Assembly: GCA_028280505.1 (NCBI GenBank)
Contig: JANQLO010000085.1
Location: 62,001-126,000 of the forward strand
DNA: 64,000 bases
Reading direction: 5' to 3'
DNA from: Chromatiales bacterium
GTDB lineage: Bacteria; Pseudomonadota; Gammaproteobacteria; Chromatiales; Chromatiaceae
Shown here piece by piece: positions 35,049 to 43,381 of the stretch. Positions within the stretch are counted from its first letter, which is position 1. Every line of letters begins with the position of its first letter. Below the pieces are notes generated by a model. The model saw only the letters and a program-made list of their open reading frames with translations, had not been told where the DNA came from and did no database searches. The position numbers and the translations under genes were made by a program.

Positions 35049-35521
35049 CGCGGTCACCTTGACTTACCAGGGCAAATGAGAGAGTCCGCTAGTTTCGCCA
35101 CTGATCACCATCAAGACCTTTGTTCGGTGGCCACCGCGGGCTTGCCCATCAGCGAGAGGATCCGCGTCAGCCCCCTGCATCCGTCCCGGCAACGTTGTTG
35201 CCGCGCCGCTCAAGGCAAAGTCCGAGCACAGCCATCGCGCGGTTATCCCACTTCGTCGAACATCTCCGGCTGCGGTGGCGCTTGGCACAGCGGGCAACAT
35301 GTGGCTTCGGATTCGCCCCCTTCAAATCCAGGTAGGTGAGAGCCTTTTCGACTATGTCAGGATTTACGAGACAGGCGATGGTTAGTGCTGCCGGGGTAGG
35401 CCGGGCAGATCCCGAACCCGATCCAAAAGACCTATTTCAGGCACTGCCTTTCTGAAAGCACATGTACCTGCAATGCTTGGATTGGTCGCAAAACGGGAAT
35501 CACTGCCGCCTTAAACCGCCT
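35049..35521. other. 473-bp region without a recognisable gene
   Basis: No frame here has a convincing start, ribosome binding site and known fold. Several short frames run in 35064-35340 on both strands. The minus-strand text contains a Cys-rich stretch in one frame (CCPLCQAPPQPEMFDEVG ending in a stop) that could be the remnant of a decayed gene or transposase. It separates the allophanate hydrolase operon (+) from the convergent HAD phosphatase. No clear terminator was found. Confidence 0.4.
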
Positions 35522-36343
35522 TCAGCTCCCATCACTAAACAACCCATAGTGATAAGCACCCTCGATAACCCCACCCGTATAAAAACCGTTTAGCCCCTTG
35601 CAACCCCCCTTGGCAAAGTAAACGGTCAAATCGGGATTGTCGTTAATCGCTTCTTTGACCCCGGCGACGAGTTGATCGTCGGCGTTACGCACCAGTACAC
35701 CACGGAAACCCGCAGTCAGCGGAAATACGTCGTTGCCGCTGTCGCCGCAAAACACGACCTCCGATTTGGCGACGCCGAATTCGTCGGCGATGTATTCGAG
35801 CGCGGTCTGTTTGGTTGCGCTCTGCGGCAGGAAGTCGAGTAGCCCTTTACCGGACTCGGAATCGAAGCTGTAGATGATGACCTCGTCGAAGCGGCCTGTA
35901 ACCCTTTCACCGACCGTGCCCAGTATGGACTCGCGGTTTGCATGATCGACATAGTAGCTTTGTTTGAACGGGCCGCAGTGTTCGCGCTCCTGTTCGACCA
36001 GGCCATCGATGCCGCTCACCGTGGCACGAATCGCTTCGGCATCCCAGCCGGGGCTGGTGCGTTTCACATGCGTGTTCCAGCCTTCGTTCGGCTGCCAGCC
36101 GTCGGGATGGTATTTGCGGATCGAGGTGCCGACGTCGCCGATCAGCACATGGGGATGCCGAATGCCGAATTCCTCGATCGCGTTCTCGGTAAGATCGAGA
36201 TTGCGCCCGGTCACGTAAACGACCGTCACATCGTGCTGCTCCGTGAGCATGTTGAACAAATCGATGGCACCGGGGTCGGCCGGCCATTTACCGTTGGGCA
36301 GCAGGGTCCGGTCGAGGTCGGTGGCGAGAATCTTCATAGGCAT
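35522..36343 (-). CDS. HAD-IIB sugar phosphatase (sucrose-phosphate phosphatase-like)
   Basis: A 273-residue haloacid-dehalogenase-fold phosphatase. Motif I is ILATDLDRTLLPNG (nucleophile Asp near residue 10), motif II VYVTGRNLDL, motif III/IV KQTALEYIADEFG and VVFCGDSGNDVFPL. The C2 cap lies between. The ending KGGCKGLNGFYTGGVIEGAYHYGLF resembles sucrose-6-phosphate and related glycosyl-phosphate phosphatases. It follows the GH13_18 phosphorylase gene by about 45 bp on the same strand, so both likely act on the same sugar. Start 36343 or the Met two codons later. Exact sugar is unknown, and no sucrose-phosphate synthase is in the window. Confidence 0.83.
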   Translation of the reverse strand: MPMKILATDLDRTLLPNGKWPADPGAIDLFNMLTEQHDVTVVYVTGRNLDLTENAIEEFGIRHPHVLIGDVGTSIRKYHPDGWQPNEGWNTHVKRTSPGWDAEAIRATVSGIDGLVEQEREHCGPFKQSYYVDHANRESILGTVGERVTGRFDEVIIYSFDSESGKGLLDFLPQSATKQTALEYIADEFGVAKSEVVFCGDSGNDVFPLTAGFRGVLVRNADDQLVAGVKEAINDNPDLTVYFAKGGCKGLNGFYTGGVIEGAYHYGLFSDGS

Positions 36344-36389
36344 GTGTCGGCTTGTTCCTTTTCCATGAACCGGATTGGTTGGGAAACCG

Positions 36390-38147
36390 TCACAGTGACG
36401 GCTCCAGAAAGACGGTTTCTTCGTGGCCGTTGCCGCGATAGACGGCGAAGCCGTGGTCGCGCAGATCGACCTTCAGCGTGGCGGTCTCATCGGGATGCCG
36501 CCAGACAATGTGCAGCAGATGCGGTTCGGTATCGTGGATCGTGAGTTCACCGCGGAATGCCGGAGAGGTGTTGCGAAAACGGATCAGCTCGAGCTGATCC
36601 AACACCACCCGGCGCTTCAAGCCGTCTTCCAGGTCGACCCATTTCAGTGTGGTGCGATTGATCTCTTTATGTCCGGCCGTGCGACCGCGGCTCGCCGCGG
36701 CATAGTCGTTGATGCCGGCGAACAGATCGAGATACCAGACCTGCGGCACCCCGGGCATGAACATCTGGATTGCTCGCGCCAGCAACAGCTTGCGCTCGTC
36801 CTCACCCAGCGCGCTGAAGTAAGTCGCGTTGACCTGGTAGTAATCGATCTTCTTGCCGTCGGCATCGTAAAGATTTTTTGTCAGGCCGCCGCGATCGATA
36901 ATGCGTTGCATGGCCGCATCGATCCGCTCGTCGCCCAGCAGCCCAGGATGATAGTTGCCGTCGACTGTCTTACCACGCAGATCGAGCACCGGTATGCCAT
37001 CATGGCAACCGAGCATATTGATGGTCTGTAACTGCTTGTCGACAATCTCTTTCATCCAGCGCCGCAAGGCCTCACCATCGCCCCGATCGAGCGCATCGAT
37101 CACGAGTCCTGGGAAAAAGAAGTCATAGACCGGATAGCCCTCCCCGGCGATCTCTTCGTAGATACCGGACCCGTACTCGGCATGAATCTCAGGAAAGATG
37201 GTCAGCCCATACTGCTGGGCAATGCCCTTGAGACGTTCGAGATACTCCCAGGTACCCGGACGGTTGAAGAAGTTCGGCTGGCCGGGTTCTTTGTGCAGAT
37301 AGGCGAAGGCATCGAGCCGGATGATTTTGGCGCCATACCCGCTGAGCTTGCGCAAGGTTTCGTCATAGAACGCCCAAACCAGTTCGGAACGTGCGTTCAC
37401 ATCCATCTGGCCCAGGTATTCGCGCTTGGTACATACCGCTTTGATGATGTCGTCCTTGAGATGGGCGACATGCGCCAGATCGACCGCCTCCAGATAACCC
37501 TTGTCCTTGAGAACAACCTTGACGTGATCGGCGATGTCCTGCGCCTGATCCGAATCCAATCCCTTGATTTCCGCAAAGTCCAGTGCCGTGATCTCGGCGA
37601 AATCCACTTTCTGATAGAAGGTGTTCCAATAGGACTTCAAGCTGCCGTCGGGAAAGCGCACCTTCAGGATCGGCAGATCGGGTTTGCGCATGAACAGTTT
37701 GTCGAGATGCTCCTTGTGCGGCGTGACATCGCCTTCCGGTCCTTCTTTCCCGTTGCCTTTCCAGAACTTGTCCCAATCGATGAAAAAATCCAGGTAAGGC
37801 GAATCCTCGCCGTTCTGCAGGAGATCCTGGAACTGTGGCGATCGCACCGATAGATGGTTCAGCACCAGATCGAGTTTGATTTGTATACCCAGCTTTTCCA
37901 GCTCGGCCAGATCATCCGGGCCGACCAGCACTTCATTGAGGTCGTAATCGATGACCGAGAAACCTCTATCGAGATCGCTGTGAAAAAAGGTCGGCAATAT
38001 ATAAAAGAGCGAAAAGACATCCTTGAATTCACGCCTTTTCAGCAGTTCGATCGCGTCCGCGAGATTACACCCCATGCTGTCGGGGTAGGCATTGAACATC
38101 ACACCGTGCGGCAGCGTTTGCCCGATGGCAGCTTGTTTCTGGTTCAT
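36390..38147 (-). CDS. GH13 subfamily 18 sugar phosphorylase (sucrose/glucosylglycerate phosphorylase-like)
   Basis: A 585-residue alpha-amylase-fold enzyme resembling sucrose phosphorylase, glucosylglycerate phosphorylase and sucrose-6F-phosphate phosphorylase. The nucleophile Asp is in IIRLDAFAYLHKEPG (D279), the acid/base Glu in IFPEIHAEYG (E320) and the transition-state Asp in GCHDGIPVLDLRG (D383). Sucrose phosphorylases are about 490-510 residues; the extra length includes an inserted Lys/Asp-rich region around 170-240. MNQKQAAIG at 38147 was chosen, but GTG/ATG-led extension to 38195 is open. It lies 72 bp after the flavoprotein of the pyruvate:ferredoxin oxidoreductase operon and before a HAD phosphatase. 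Confidence 0.85.
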   Translation of the reverse strand: MNQKQAAIGQTLPHGVMFNAYPDSMGCNLADAIELLKRREFKDVFSLFYILPTFFHSDLDRGFSVIDYDLNEVLVGPDDLAELEKLGIQIKLDLVLNHLSVRSPQFQDLLQNGEDSPYLDFFIDWDKFWKGNGKEGPEGDVTPHKEHLDKLFMRKPDLPILKVRFPDGSLKSYWNTFYQKVDFAEITALDFAEIKGLDSDQAQDIADHVKVVLKDKGYLEAVDLAHVAHLKDDIIKAVCTKREYLGQMDVNARSELVWAFYDETLRKLSGYGAKIIRLDAFAYLHKEPGQPNFFNRPGTWEYLERLKGIAQQYGLTIFPEIHAEYGSGIYEEIAGEGYPVYDFFFPGLVIDALDRGDGEALRRWMKEIVDKQLQTINMLGCHDGIPVLDLRGKTVDGNYHPGLLGDERIDAAMQRIIDRGGLTKNLYDADGKKIDYYQVNATYFSALGEDERKLLLARAIQMFMPGVPQVWYLDLFAGINDYAAASRGRTAGHKEINRTTLKWVDLEDGLKRRVVLDQLELIRFRNTSPAFRGELTIHDTEPHLLHIVWRHPDETATLKVDLRDHGFAVYRGNGHEETVFLEPSL

Positions 38148-38219
38148 GTTGCTTGCGTGGGTTTTTGTTACTTGTTGGTTGGGGTGACCGGGCATGCGGC
38201 CCGGTCTCGATGATGATCG

Positions 38220-39845
38220 TCAGTTGGGCTCGCGCTCCATGCGTATGGCACCGCAAGGGCACTCGGCGACGCAGAGCCCGCAGCCTTTGCAGTAGTCGTA
38301 GTTGAATTCGAAACGCTTGCCGGGACCGAGCTTGATGACGGCATTGTCCGGGCAGACCCCGTAACAGGTATCGCATTCGAAGCAATTGCCGCAAGACATG
38401 CAACGGCGCGCCTCGTACAGGGCAGTCGCTTCATCCAGGCTGCCGATCACTTCATCGAAGGTCGATTGGCGACGGATAATGTCGAGCTTGGGCCGGACCG
38501 TCTTTGGCGCATCGGCGTAGTACCAGGTGTTCAACAGATCGTAGGTGGCCATCTGGTGCTTGGGCTTTTGCTTAAACGCGACGCCGCGCAGATAGGCATC
38601 GATGGCACGCGCCGCCTTCTTGCCGTGTCCGACCGCAGCGGTAACCGTACGCTCGCCACCGATCATATCGCCACCGGCGAACACCCCTTCGCGGCTGGTC
38701 ATCTGTGCGCCATCGACGGCAACCGCACCATGCACGATATTTAGGTCGGGCAGTTTACTGAGTAGCTCGAGATCGACATCCTGACCCAAGGCAAGTACGA
38801 GTGCGTCGGCCTCCATGGTCTCCAACTCGCCGGTCGGTTGAGGGAAACCCTTCTCGTCCAACTCCATTTTTTCGACCGTGATGAGTTCGTCGTCGGCTGC
38901 GGCAATGGTACTCAGCCACTTGAGTTTCACGCCTTCTTCTATCGCCTCGCGCACCTCGTCGCGATGTGCCGGCATACGATCGCGCGTACGCCGGTAGACG
39001 ATGATCGAGTCCTCCGCACCCAAACGGCGTGCCGTACGCGCAACATCGACCGCGGTGTTACCGCCGCCATAGACCACTACCCGGCGACCGAGCATGGGTT
39101 TTTCGTCACCTGCCATCCGGTGCAGCACGGTTACCGCATCGGTGATCCGTCGCGCGTCGCCGGCGGGGATGTAGGCGCGCTTGCCCAGTTGCGAACCGAC
39201 ACCGAGAAAACAGGCGTCGAAGTTACCGTCCCGCATCGTCTGTTCGATGTCATCAACACGATGATCAAGCCGTAACTCGACACCCATCGCCAGAATACGC
39301 TGCACATCTTGATCGATGGTGATACGTGGCAGCCGATATTGGGGTATGCCATAGCGCATCATGCCGCCGGAACTCGTTTCGGCCTCCAAGATGACCACCG
39401 CATTACCCAACCGGCGCAAATGATAGGCGGCCGACAGGCCGGCCGGCCCGGAACCGATCACCAGTACCCGCTTGCCGCTTTCCGCCGTGACCGGCTCGAA
39501 CTCCCAGCCGTAGCGATTCGCCTCGTCGCCGAGAAAACGTTCGACCGCGTTGATGCCGACCGATTCGTCGAGCTGGCCGCGATTGCAGGCGCCCTCGCAC
39601 GGGTGATAACAGACCCGACCCATGATCGCCGCCAGCGGATTGTCACGCACCAATGACCGCCAGGCGGTCTCGTAGTTGCCTTCCTCGGCATGGAACAGCC
39701 ATTGCTGGATATCTTCACCGGCCGCACAGGTCGCATTGCACGGCGGGAGCCGATCGACATAGACCGGACGCTGGGTACGCCATGAACCGGTCAGATTGGC
39801 CAGGCTCGATCCGACATCCAACGTGATCGCATAGGGTTTACGCAT
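38220..39845 (-). CDS. GltD-like NAD(P)H/ferredoxin flavoprotein fused to a 2[4Fe-4S] domain, PFOR partner
   Basis: A 541-residue fusion protein. The N-terminal region has a GltD-type iron-sulfur helical domain (CNATCAAGEDIQQWLFHAEEG, CYHPCEGACNRG in parts). Next come FAD-binding VLVIGSGPAGLSAAYHLRRLG near residue 125, NAD(P)-binding VVVYGGGNTAVDVARTARRLG near 270 and GEFAGGD-like VFAGGDMIGGERTV near 400. The C-terminus (about 475-541) is a ferredoxin domain with CMSCGNCFECDTCYGVCP and CKGCGLCVAECPCGAI. The ferredoxin part resembles the PorD delta subunit, which is otherwise missing here. The gene overlaps porB (TAATG), with GGAGGGG upstream. It likely couples ferredoxin-level electrons of the oxidoreductase to NAD(P)H; that is inference. 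Confidence 0.9.
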   Translation of the reverse strand: MRKPYAITLDVGSSLANLTGSWRTQRPVYVDRLPPCNATCAAGEDIQQWLFHAEEGNYETAWRSLVRDNPLAAIMGRVCYHPCEGACNRGQLDESVGINAVERFLGDEANRYGWEFEPVTAESGKRVLVIGSGPAGLSAAYHLRRLGNAVVILEAETSSGGMMRYGIPQYRLPRITIDQDVQRILAMGVELRLDHRVDDIEQTMRDGNFDACFLGVGSQLGKRAYIPAGDARRITDAVTVLHRMAGDEKPMLGRRVVVYGGGNTAVDVARTARRLGAEDSIIVYRRTRDRMPAHRDEVREAIEEGVKLKWLSTIAAADDELITVEKMELDEKGFPQPTGELETMEADALVLALGQDVDLELLSKLPDLNIVHGAVAVDGAQMTSREGVFAGGDMIGGERTVTAAVGHGKKAARAIDAYLRGVAFKQKPKHQMATYDLLNTWYYADAPKTVRPKLDIIRRQSTFDEVIGSLDEATALYEARRCMSCGNCFECDTCYGVCPDNAVIKLGPGKRFEFNYDYCKGCGLCVAECPCGAIRMEREPN

Positions 39846-40846
39846 TAGTCGTCCCCTCCATTCATCAGACCGAAGCGTCGAATGTTGCGATCGGCGACAG
39901 CCTGCAGCCGCGCGATCACATCCATTTTGAGTTCGGGTTTGAACAAATGGGCAAAACGTTTTTGTAAGCTCAGGTATTCCTCGACCGGCACTTTGCGCCT
40001 TATCAACCGCCTGTCGGTGATCTCGCCGTGTTCGGCCTCGAACACCGGGAACAATCCCGACTCGGTCGCCAGCCGGGCGAGCCTCACCGTATGTTGCGGT
40101 TCCGACCCCCAGCCGAGCGGGCACGGCACCAGGATATGGATGTAACGCGCACCACGGATCGACATCGCACGGGTGACCTTGGCTTCCAGATCCCGCACAT
40201 CGGCGACCGACGCGGTCGCGACATAGGGGATCTCATGAGCCATCGCGATCATCGGCACGTTCTTGCCCTGTCCGAACACATTGCCCGGTTCCGGACCCTT
40301 GGCAGGGCTGGTCGCAGTGCGCGCCGTCGGCGGCGTGGCCGATGAACGCTGTACGCCGGTGTTCATATAGGCTTCATTGTCGTAACAGATGTAGAGCACA
40401 TCGTCGTTGCGCTCGAACATACCCGACAGGCAGCCGAAGCCGATGTCAGTCGTGCCGCCGTCACCGCCCTGCGCGACCACTCGGGTGTCATTGCGTCCCT
40501 TCACCCGCAAGGCCGCCGCTACGCCGGTCGCGACCGCGGCCGTGTTGCCGAACAGGGAATGAATCCACGGGATCTGCCAGGAGGTCTCGGGGTACGGCGT
40601 CGAGAACACCTCCAGACAACCGGTGGCATTGGCCGCGATCAACTGATTATCGGTCGCGCGCATGGCCGCATCGATCGCATAGCGCGCGCCCAAGGCCTCG
40701 CCACAACCCTGGCAGGCACGGTGTCCGGAATTGAGCGAGTTGGTCCGTTCGAGTGTCGATTGCACCGAGCGGTCGTCCTCGCTCAGCAGTCGGTTGCCGA
40801 CGGTGAAGGTACCGGTTTGATAGAACTTGACGTGAGACGTACGCAC
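39845..40846 (-). CDS. porB: Pyruvate:ferredoxin oxidoreductase, beta subunit
   Basis: A 333-residue TDP-binding subunit of 2-oxoacid:ferredoxin oxidoreductase. The Cys-containing N-terminal signature HRACQGCGEALGARYA carries cluster ligands, and the TDP/Mg site is AQGGDGGTTDIGFGCLSGMFERND in parts, with YDNEAYMNTGVQRSS following. IHILVPCPLGWG is characteristic of PorB proteins. The GTG start at 40846 has GGGGG seven bases upstream and lies 9 bp after the alpha subunit stop. Together with alpha, gamma and the fused ferredoxin it forms a four-subunit-equivalent enzyme that can oxidise pyruvate or, with reduced ferredoxin, make it from acetyl-CoA. Confidence 0.94.
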   Translation of the reverse strand: MRTSHVKFYQTGTFTVGNRLLSEDDRSVQSTLERTNSLNSGHRACQGCGEALGARYAIDAAMRATDNQLIAANATGCLEVFSTPYPETSWQIPWIHSLFGNTAAVATGVAAALRVKGRNDTRVVAQGGDGGTTDIGFGCLSGMFERNDDVLYICYDNEAYMNTGVQRSSATPPTARTATSPAKGPEPGNVFGQGKNVPMIAMAHEIPYVATASVADVRDLEAKVTRAMSIRGARYIHILVPCPLGWGSEPQHTVRLARLATESGLFPVFEAEHGEITDRRLIRRKVPVEEYLSLQKRFAHLFKPELKMDVIARLQAVADRNIRRFGLMNGGDD

Positions 40847-40855
40847 TACAACCCC

Positions 40856-42109
40856 CTAGCCAATGCGGTCGGCAACACTGCCGAGTTCACGCAGGATGTT
40901 CTCCGCGACCGGGCCGGAGCGGCGCTGGCTTTCCAGCCGCTCGATCTCACGATGAACCACGTCGTGGCGCAGATCGAGAAAGGTCAGGTATTCGAGTAGA
41001 TCGCGATGCGCCTTGACGAACACCTCACGCAGCGAGGCCTGGGTAATCGCGCGACCGCCGAGCCCCGCGACCACGGTGTGCACCGGGCGCCCCGCACCGG
41101 CCAGAGCCATACGGACGTCGGTCGACACAATCCCACCGATACCGACCGCCAGCGATTTCTCGATCACCACGATGCGCTTGGCATGGACGATCGCCGCACG
41201 CAGCGCCTTTGCCGGAAACGGTCGAAACGACGTGACCGAGACCGAACCGATGGCGACGCCGTCGTCACGCAACTGATCGACCACGTCCTTGATGGTGCCG
41301 TTGACCGAACCGAGGGCGACCACCAGGGTCTCGGCATCTTCGCTGCGGTAAGGATGCACCAAACCGCCGGATGCACGACCGAACTGCTGTTCGAATTCTT
41401 CCGCCAGTTCCGGAATCAGCCACAACGCCTGCATTTGTCGGTAATGGGCGAGATAGCGCACCTCGGTGAAGGCCTCGGGGCCGACCATGGCGCCGATGGT
41501 GACCGGCTCGGCCGGATCCAGGATCTGGCGCGGCTCATACGACGGCACGAAGGCATCGACCTGCTCCTGGGTGGGCATGTCGACGCGTTCGTAGGCATGA
41601 GTCAGGATGAAACCGTCGACGCAAACCATCACCGGCACCGACAATTCCTCGGCCAAACGTACTGCCTGGATATGCAGATCGACGGCTTCCTGGTTGGTCT
41701 CGGCGAAGAGTTGGATCCAGCCGGCATCGCGCATCGACATACTGTCCTGCTGGTCGTTCCAGATGTTGATCGGCGCACCGATTGCGCGATTGCCGATGGT
41801 CATGACGATCGGCAGACCGAGGCCGGATGCGTTGTAGACCGCCTCGGCCATGAACAGCAAACCCTGGCTGGCCGTCGCGGTATAGGCACGCGCGCCGGTC
41901 GCGCTGGCGCCGATCGCGACCGACAATGCGGCGAACTCGGATTCGACATTGATGAATTCGCAGCCGGTGAGGTGTTCGGCTTTCACCATCTCGCCCAGGT
42001 TTTCCACGATGTGGGTCTGCGGCGTGATCGGATAGGCGCAGATCACTTCGGGTCGGCATAGCGCCACCGCTTCGGCGACCGCGCGTGATCCTTCGACTTG
42101 CTTGAGCAC
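40856..42109 (-). CDS. porA: Pyruvate:ferredoxin oxidoreductase, alpha subunit
   Basis: A 417-residue subunit that provides the pyrimidine end of the TDP site. N-terminal EGSRAVAEAVALCRPEVICAYPITPQT and the following FINVESEFAALSVAIGASATGARAYTATASQGL (in parts) are the classic PorA blocks; the domain II region with VALGSVNGTIKDVVDQLRDDG binds the partner domain. The translation start is GTG at 42107-42109, overlapping the gamma-subunit stop as TAGTG, so the two are translationally coupled. Sequence details favour pyruvate over 2-oxoglutarate, but substrate range cannot be settled by eye. Confidence 0.94.
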   Translation of the reverse strand: MLKQVEGSRAVAEAVALCRPEVICAYPITPQTHIVENLGEMVKAEHLTGCEFINVESEFAALSVAIGASATGARAYTATASQGLLFMAEAVYNASGLGLPIVMTIGNRAIGAPINIWNDQQDSMSMRDAGWIQLFAETNQEAVDLHIQAVRLAEELSVPVMVCVDGFILTHAYERVDMPTQEQVDAFVPSYEPRQILDPAEPVTIGAMVGPEAFTEVRYLAHYRQMQALWLIPELAEEFEQQFGRASGGLVHPYRSEDAETLVVALGSVNGTIKDVVDQLRDDGVAIGSVSVTSFRPFPAKALRAAIVHAKRIVVIEKSLAVGIGGIVSTDVRMALAGAGRPVHTVVAGLGGRAITQASLREVFVKAHRDLLEYLTFLDLRHDVVHREIERLESQRRSGPVAENILRELGSVADRIG

Positions 42110-42684
42110 TAGGCTGCTCCTCGTTTGACATCTACAACCGATTCGTAGGCAGCCCGCGCTGCGGCAATATTGCCGGCCGCCACCCTGCCCTGAAACTTTT
42201 CGTCGATGGCCGCGGCCACGGATTCGAATGCGATCATGCCGGTGAGCGCGGCAAAACCGCCCAGCAACGCGGCATTCGGCAATGGGCGCCCGACCGACTC
42301 CAAGGCCAGATGCGACGCCGGTACGGTGAGCACCTGAATCTGCGGATGGCGTGCAAAAAACTCGTCCAGACCCAAAACGGCAGGGCTACGGCTGGAATTG
42401 ATCAGCACATAGCCGCTGTCGGACAGACCTTCGAAAACGCTGACCTGATGCAACAGCGTGGTGTCCTGGATAATCAGCGCATCAGGCGCCATCACGGGCT
42501 CGCGCAGGCGAATCTCCCTACTGTCGATACGGCAAAACGCCATGACCGGCGCACCCATGCGCTCCGAGCCGAAACTTGGAAACGCTTGGGTATGTTTGCC
42601 TTCCAAAAAGCCTGCGACCGACAGCATCTCGGCCGCGGTGACCACGCCCTGGCCACCTCGGCCGTGTATCCGAACCTGAAACAC
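42109..42684 (-). CDS. porG: Pyruvate:ferredoxin oxidoreductase, gamma subunit
   Basis: A 191-residue subunit of 2-oxoacid:ferredoxin oxidoreductase contributing to CoA binding. The N-terminal VFQVRIHGRGGQGVVTAAEML, then FPSFGSERMGAPVMAFCRI and a C-terminal NAALLGGFAALTG are typical of PorG. The GTG at 42684 was chosen because AGGAGG lies six bases upstream, better than the in-frame start at 42702. It is the first gene of the operon porG-porA-porB-flavoprotein. Upstream is a 400-bp intergenic region with a palindrome at 42774-42785. Confidence 0.94.
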   Translation of the reverse strand: MFQVRIHGRGGQGVVTAAEMLSVAGFLEGKHTQAFPSFGSERMGAPVMAFCRIDSREIRLREPVMAPDALIIQDTTLLHQVSVFEGLSDSGYVLINSSRSPAVLGLDEFFARHPQIQVLTVPASHLALESVGRPLPNAALLGGFAALTGMIAFESVAAAIDEKFQGRVAAGNIAAARAAYESVVDVKRGAA

Positions 42685-42702
42685 CCGACTCCTCCTAACC
42701 AC

Positions 42703-43110
42703 CCTCTTGAATTCGGCAATACGATTGCCGAAGGTCGTCGATTACACCGGCGGCGACGAAAGAGCGCCGGCACATCAGATCTGATTCGGTCTTAATCCGT
42801 TGTTCTTTGGGCTTCTGAGTATAGGCATGGTTCGCTGTTCATGCGCTGAGGTGAACCTGAAAACCCGGCAACTCAATCAGGGGCCGTGTCGTCGCATCAC
42901 CCGCCGTTGGACGGCAACACGGTCGAACCTGCGACCGGGCCTGACGTATAGAGATCGTCAGAATTGTTTACAACCATCCCGCTTTCACCTGACGCTCGAT
43001 GCGCCAAACCACTGATAAAAGGAGAAATCCCTTACCGGGTATACATCTTGCTGCGATTTAAAGTCATTGTGTTATCGATCGGACGAACAGCCCGGGAGGG
43101 AAACGGACTC
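42703..43110. promoter_or_regulatory. Divergent intergenic region between the por operon and the PEP-CTERM peptide gene
   Basis: About 408 bp between divergent units. It holds a perfect 12-bp palindrome ATCAGATCTGAT at 42774-42785, about 90 bp before porG, a possible operator. Nearer the peptide gene the sequence turns AT-richer (43005-43080), with an AAAGGAGA tract at 43018-43025 not followed by a useful start codon. No convincing sigma-70 pair or small gene was recognised. Confidence 0.45.
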
Positions 43111-43287
43111 ATGAAAACAACTGCCTTAATTCCCGTAACAGCTCTGCTGATAATGGCTAACACGCAATCGGCCTACGCCGGTTTCATAGGGACTTTCAAC
43201 CCGATTCCGGAACCCTCCTCGATGGCGTTGTTCGCGATCGGTGGAAGCGTCGCTGCGCTGGCCTATTTCAAAAAGCGTAAAAAGTAA
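43111..43287 (+). CDS. 58-aa PEP-CTERM precursor peptide
   Basis: A tiny exported precursor with two sorting signals and little between. Residues 1-23 (MKTTALIPVTALLIMANTQS then AYA) form a signal peptide. After the cleavage site come about nine residues, GFIGTFNPI, then a complete PEP-CTERM tail: PEPSS motif, hydrophobic helix MALFAIGGSVAALAY and basic end FKKRKK. PEP-CTERM proteins are normally hundreds of residues long and are processed by exosortase at the PEP site. Here no exosortase gene is near; instead a CPBP-family membrane protease and a TraX-type acyltransferase follow. GGGAGG lies about ten bases before the ATG. Processing and fate of the mature peptide are inference. Confidence 0.8.
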   Translation: MKTTALIPVTALLIMANTQSAYAGFIGTFNPIPEPSSMALFAIGGSVAALAYFKKRKK

Positions 43288-43381
43288 GCCCGTCGCATTC
43301 GCTGAAATCGTCAGGCCGCCGAACCAGTTCGTGAACCCTCGCAGCCAAGCTTGATCACCAGGCTCGACCAGAGGGGGGGCT

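Noticed and set aside
35064-35300. Possible transposase remnant on the minus strand
   Set aside because: No frame gives a recognisable transposase motif and the Cys-rich stretch is too short to assign.
43018-43025. AAAGGAGA as a ribosome binding site for an extra upstream start of the PEP-CTERM peptide
   Set aside because: No ATG, GTG or TTG lies at a useful distance in frame, and the ATG at 43111 is followed at once by a normal signal peptide.
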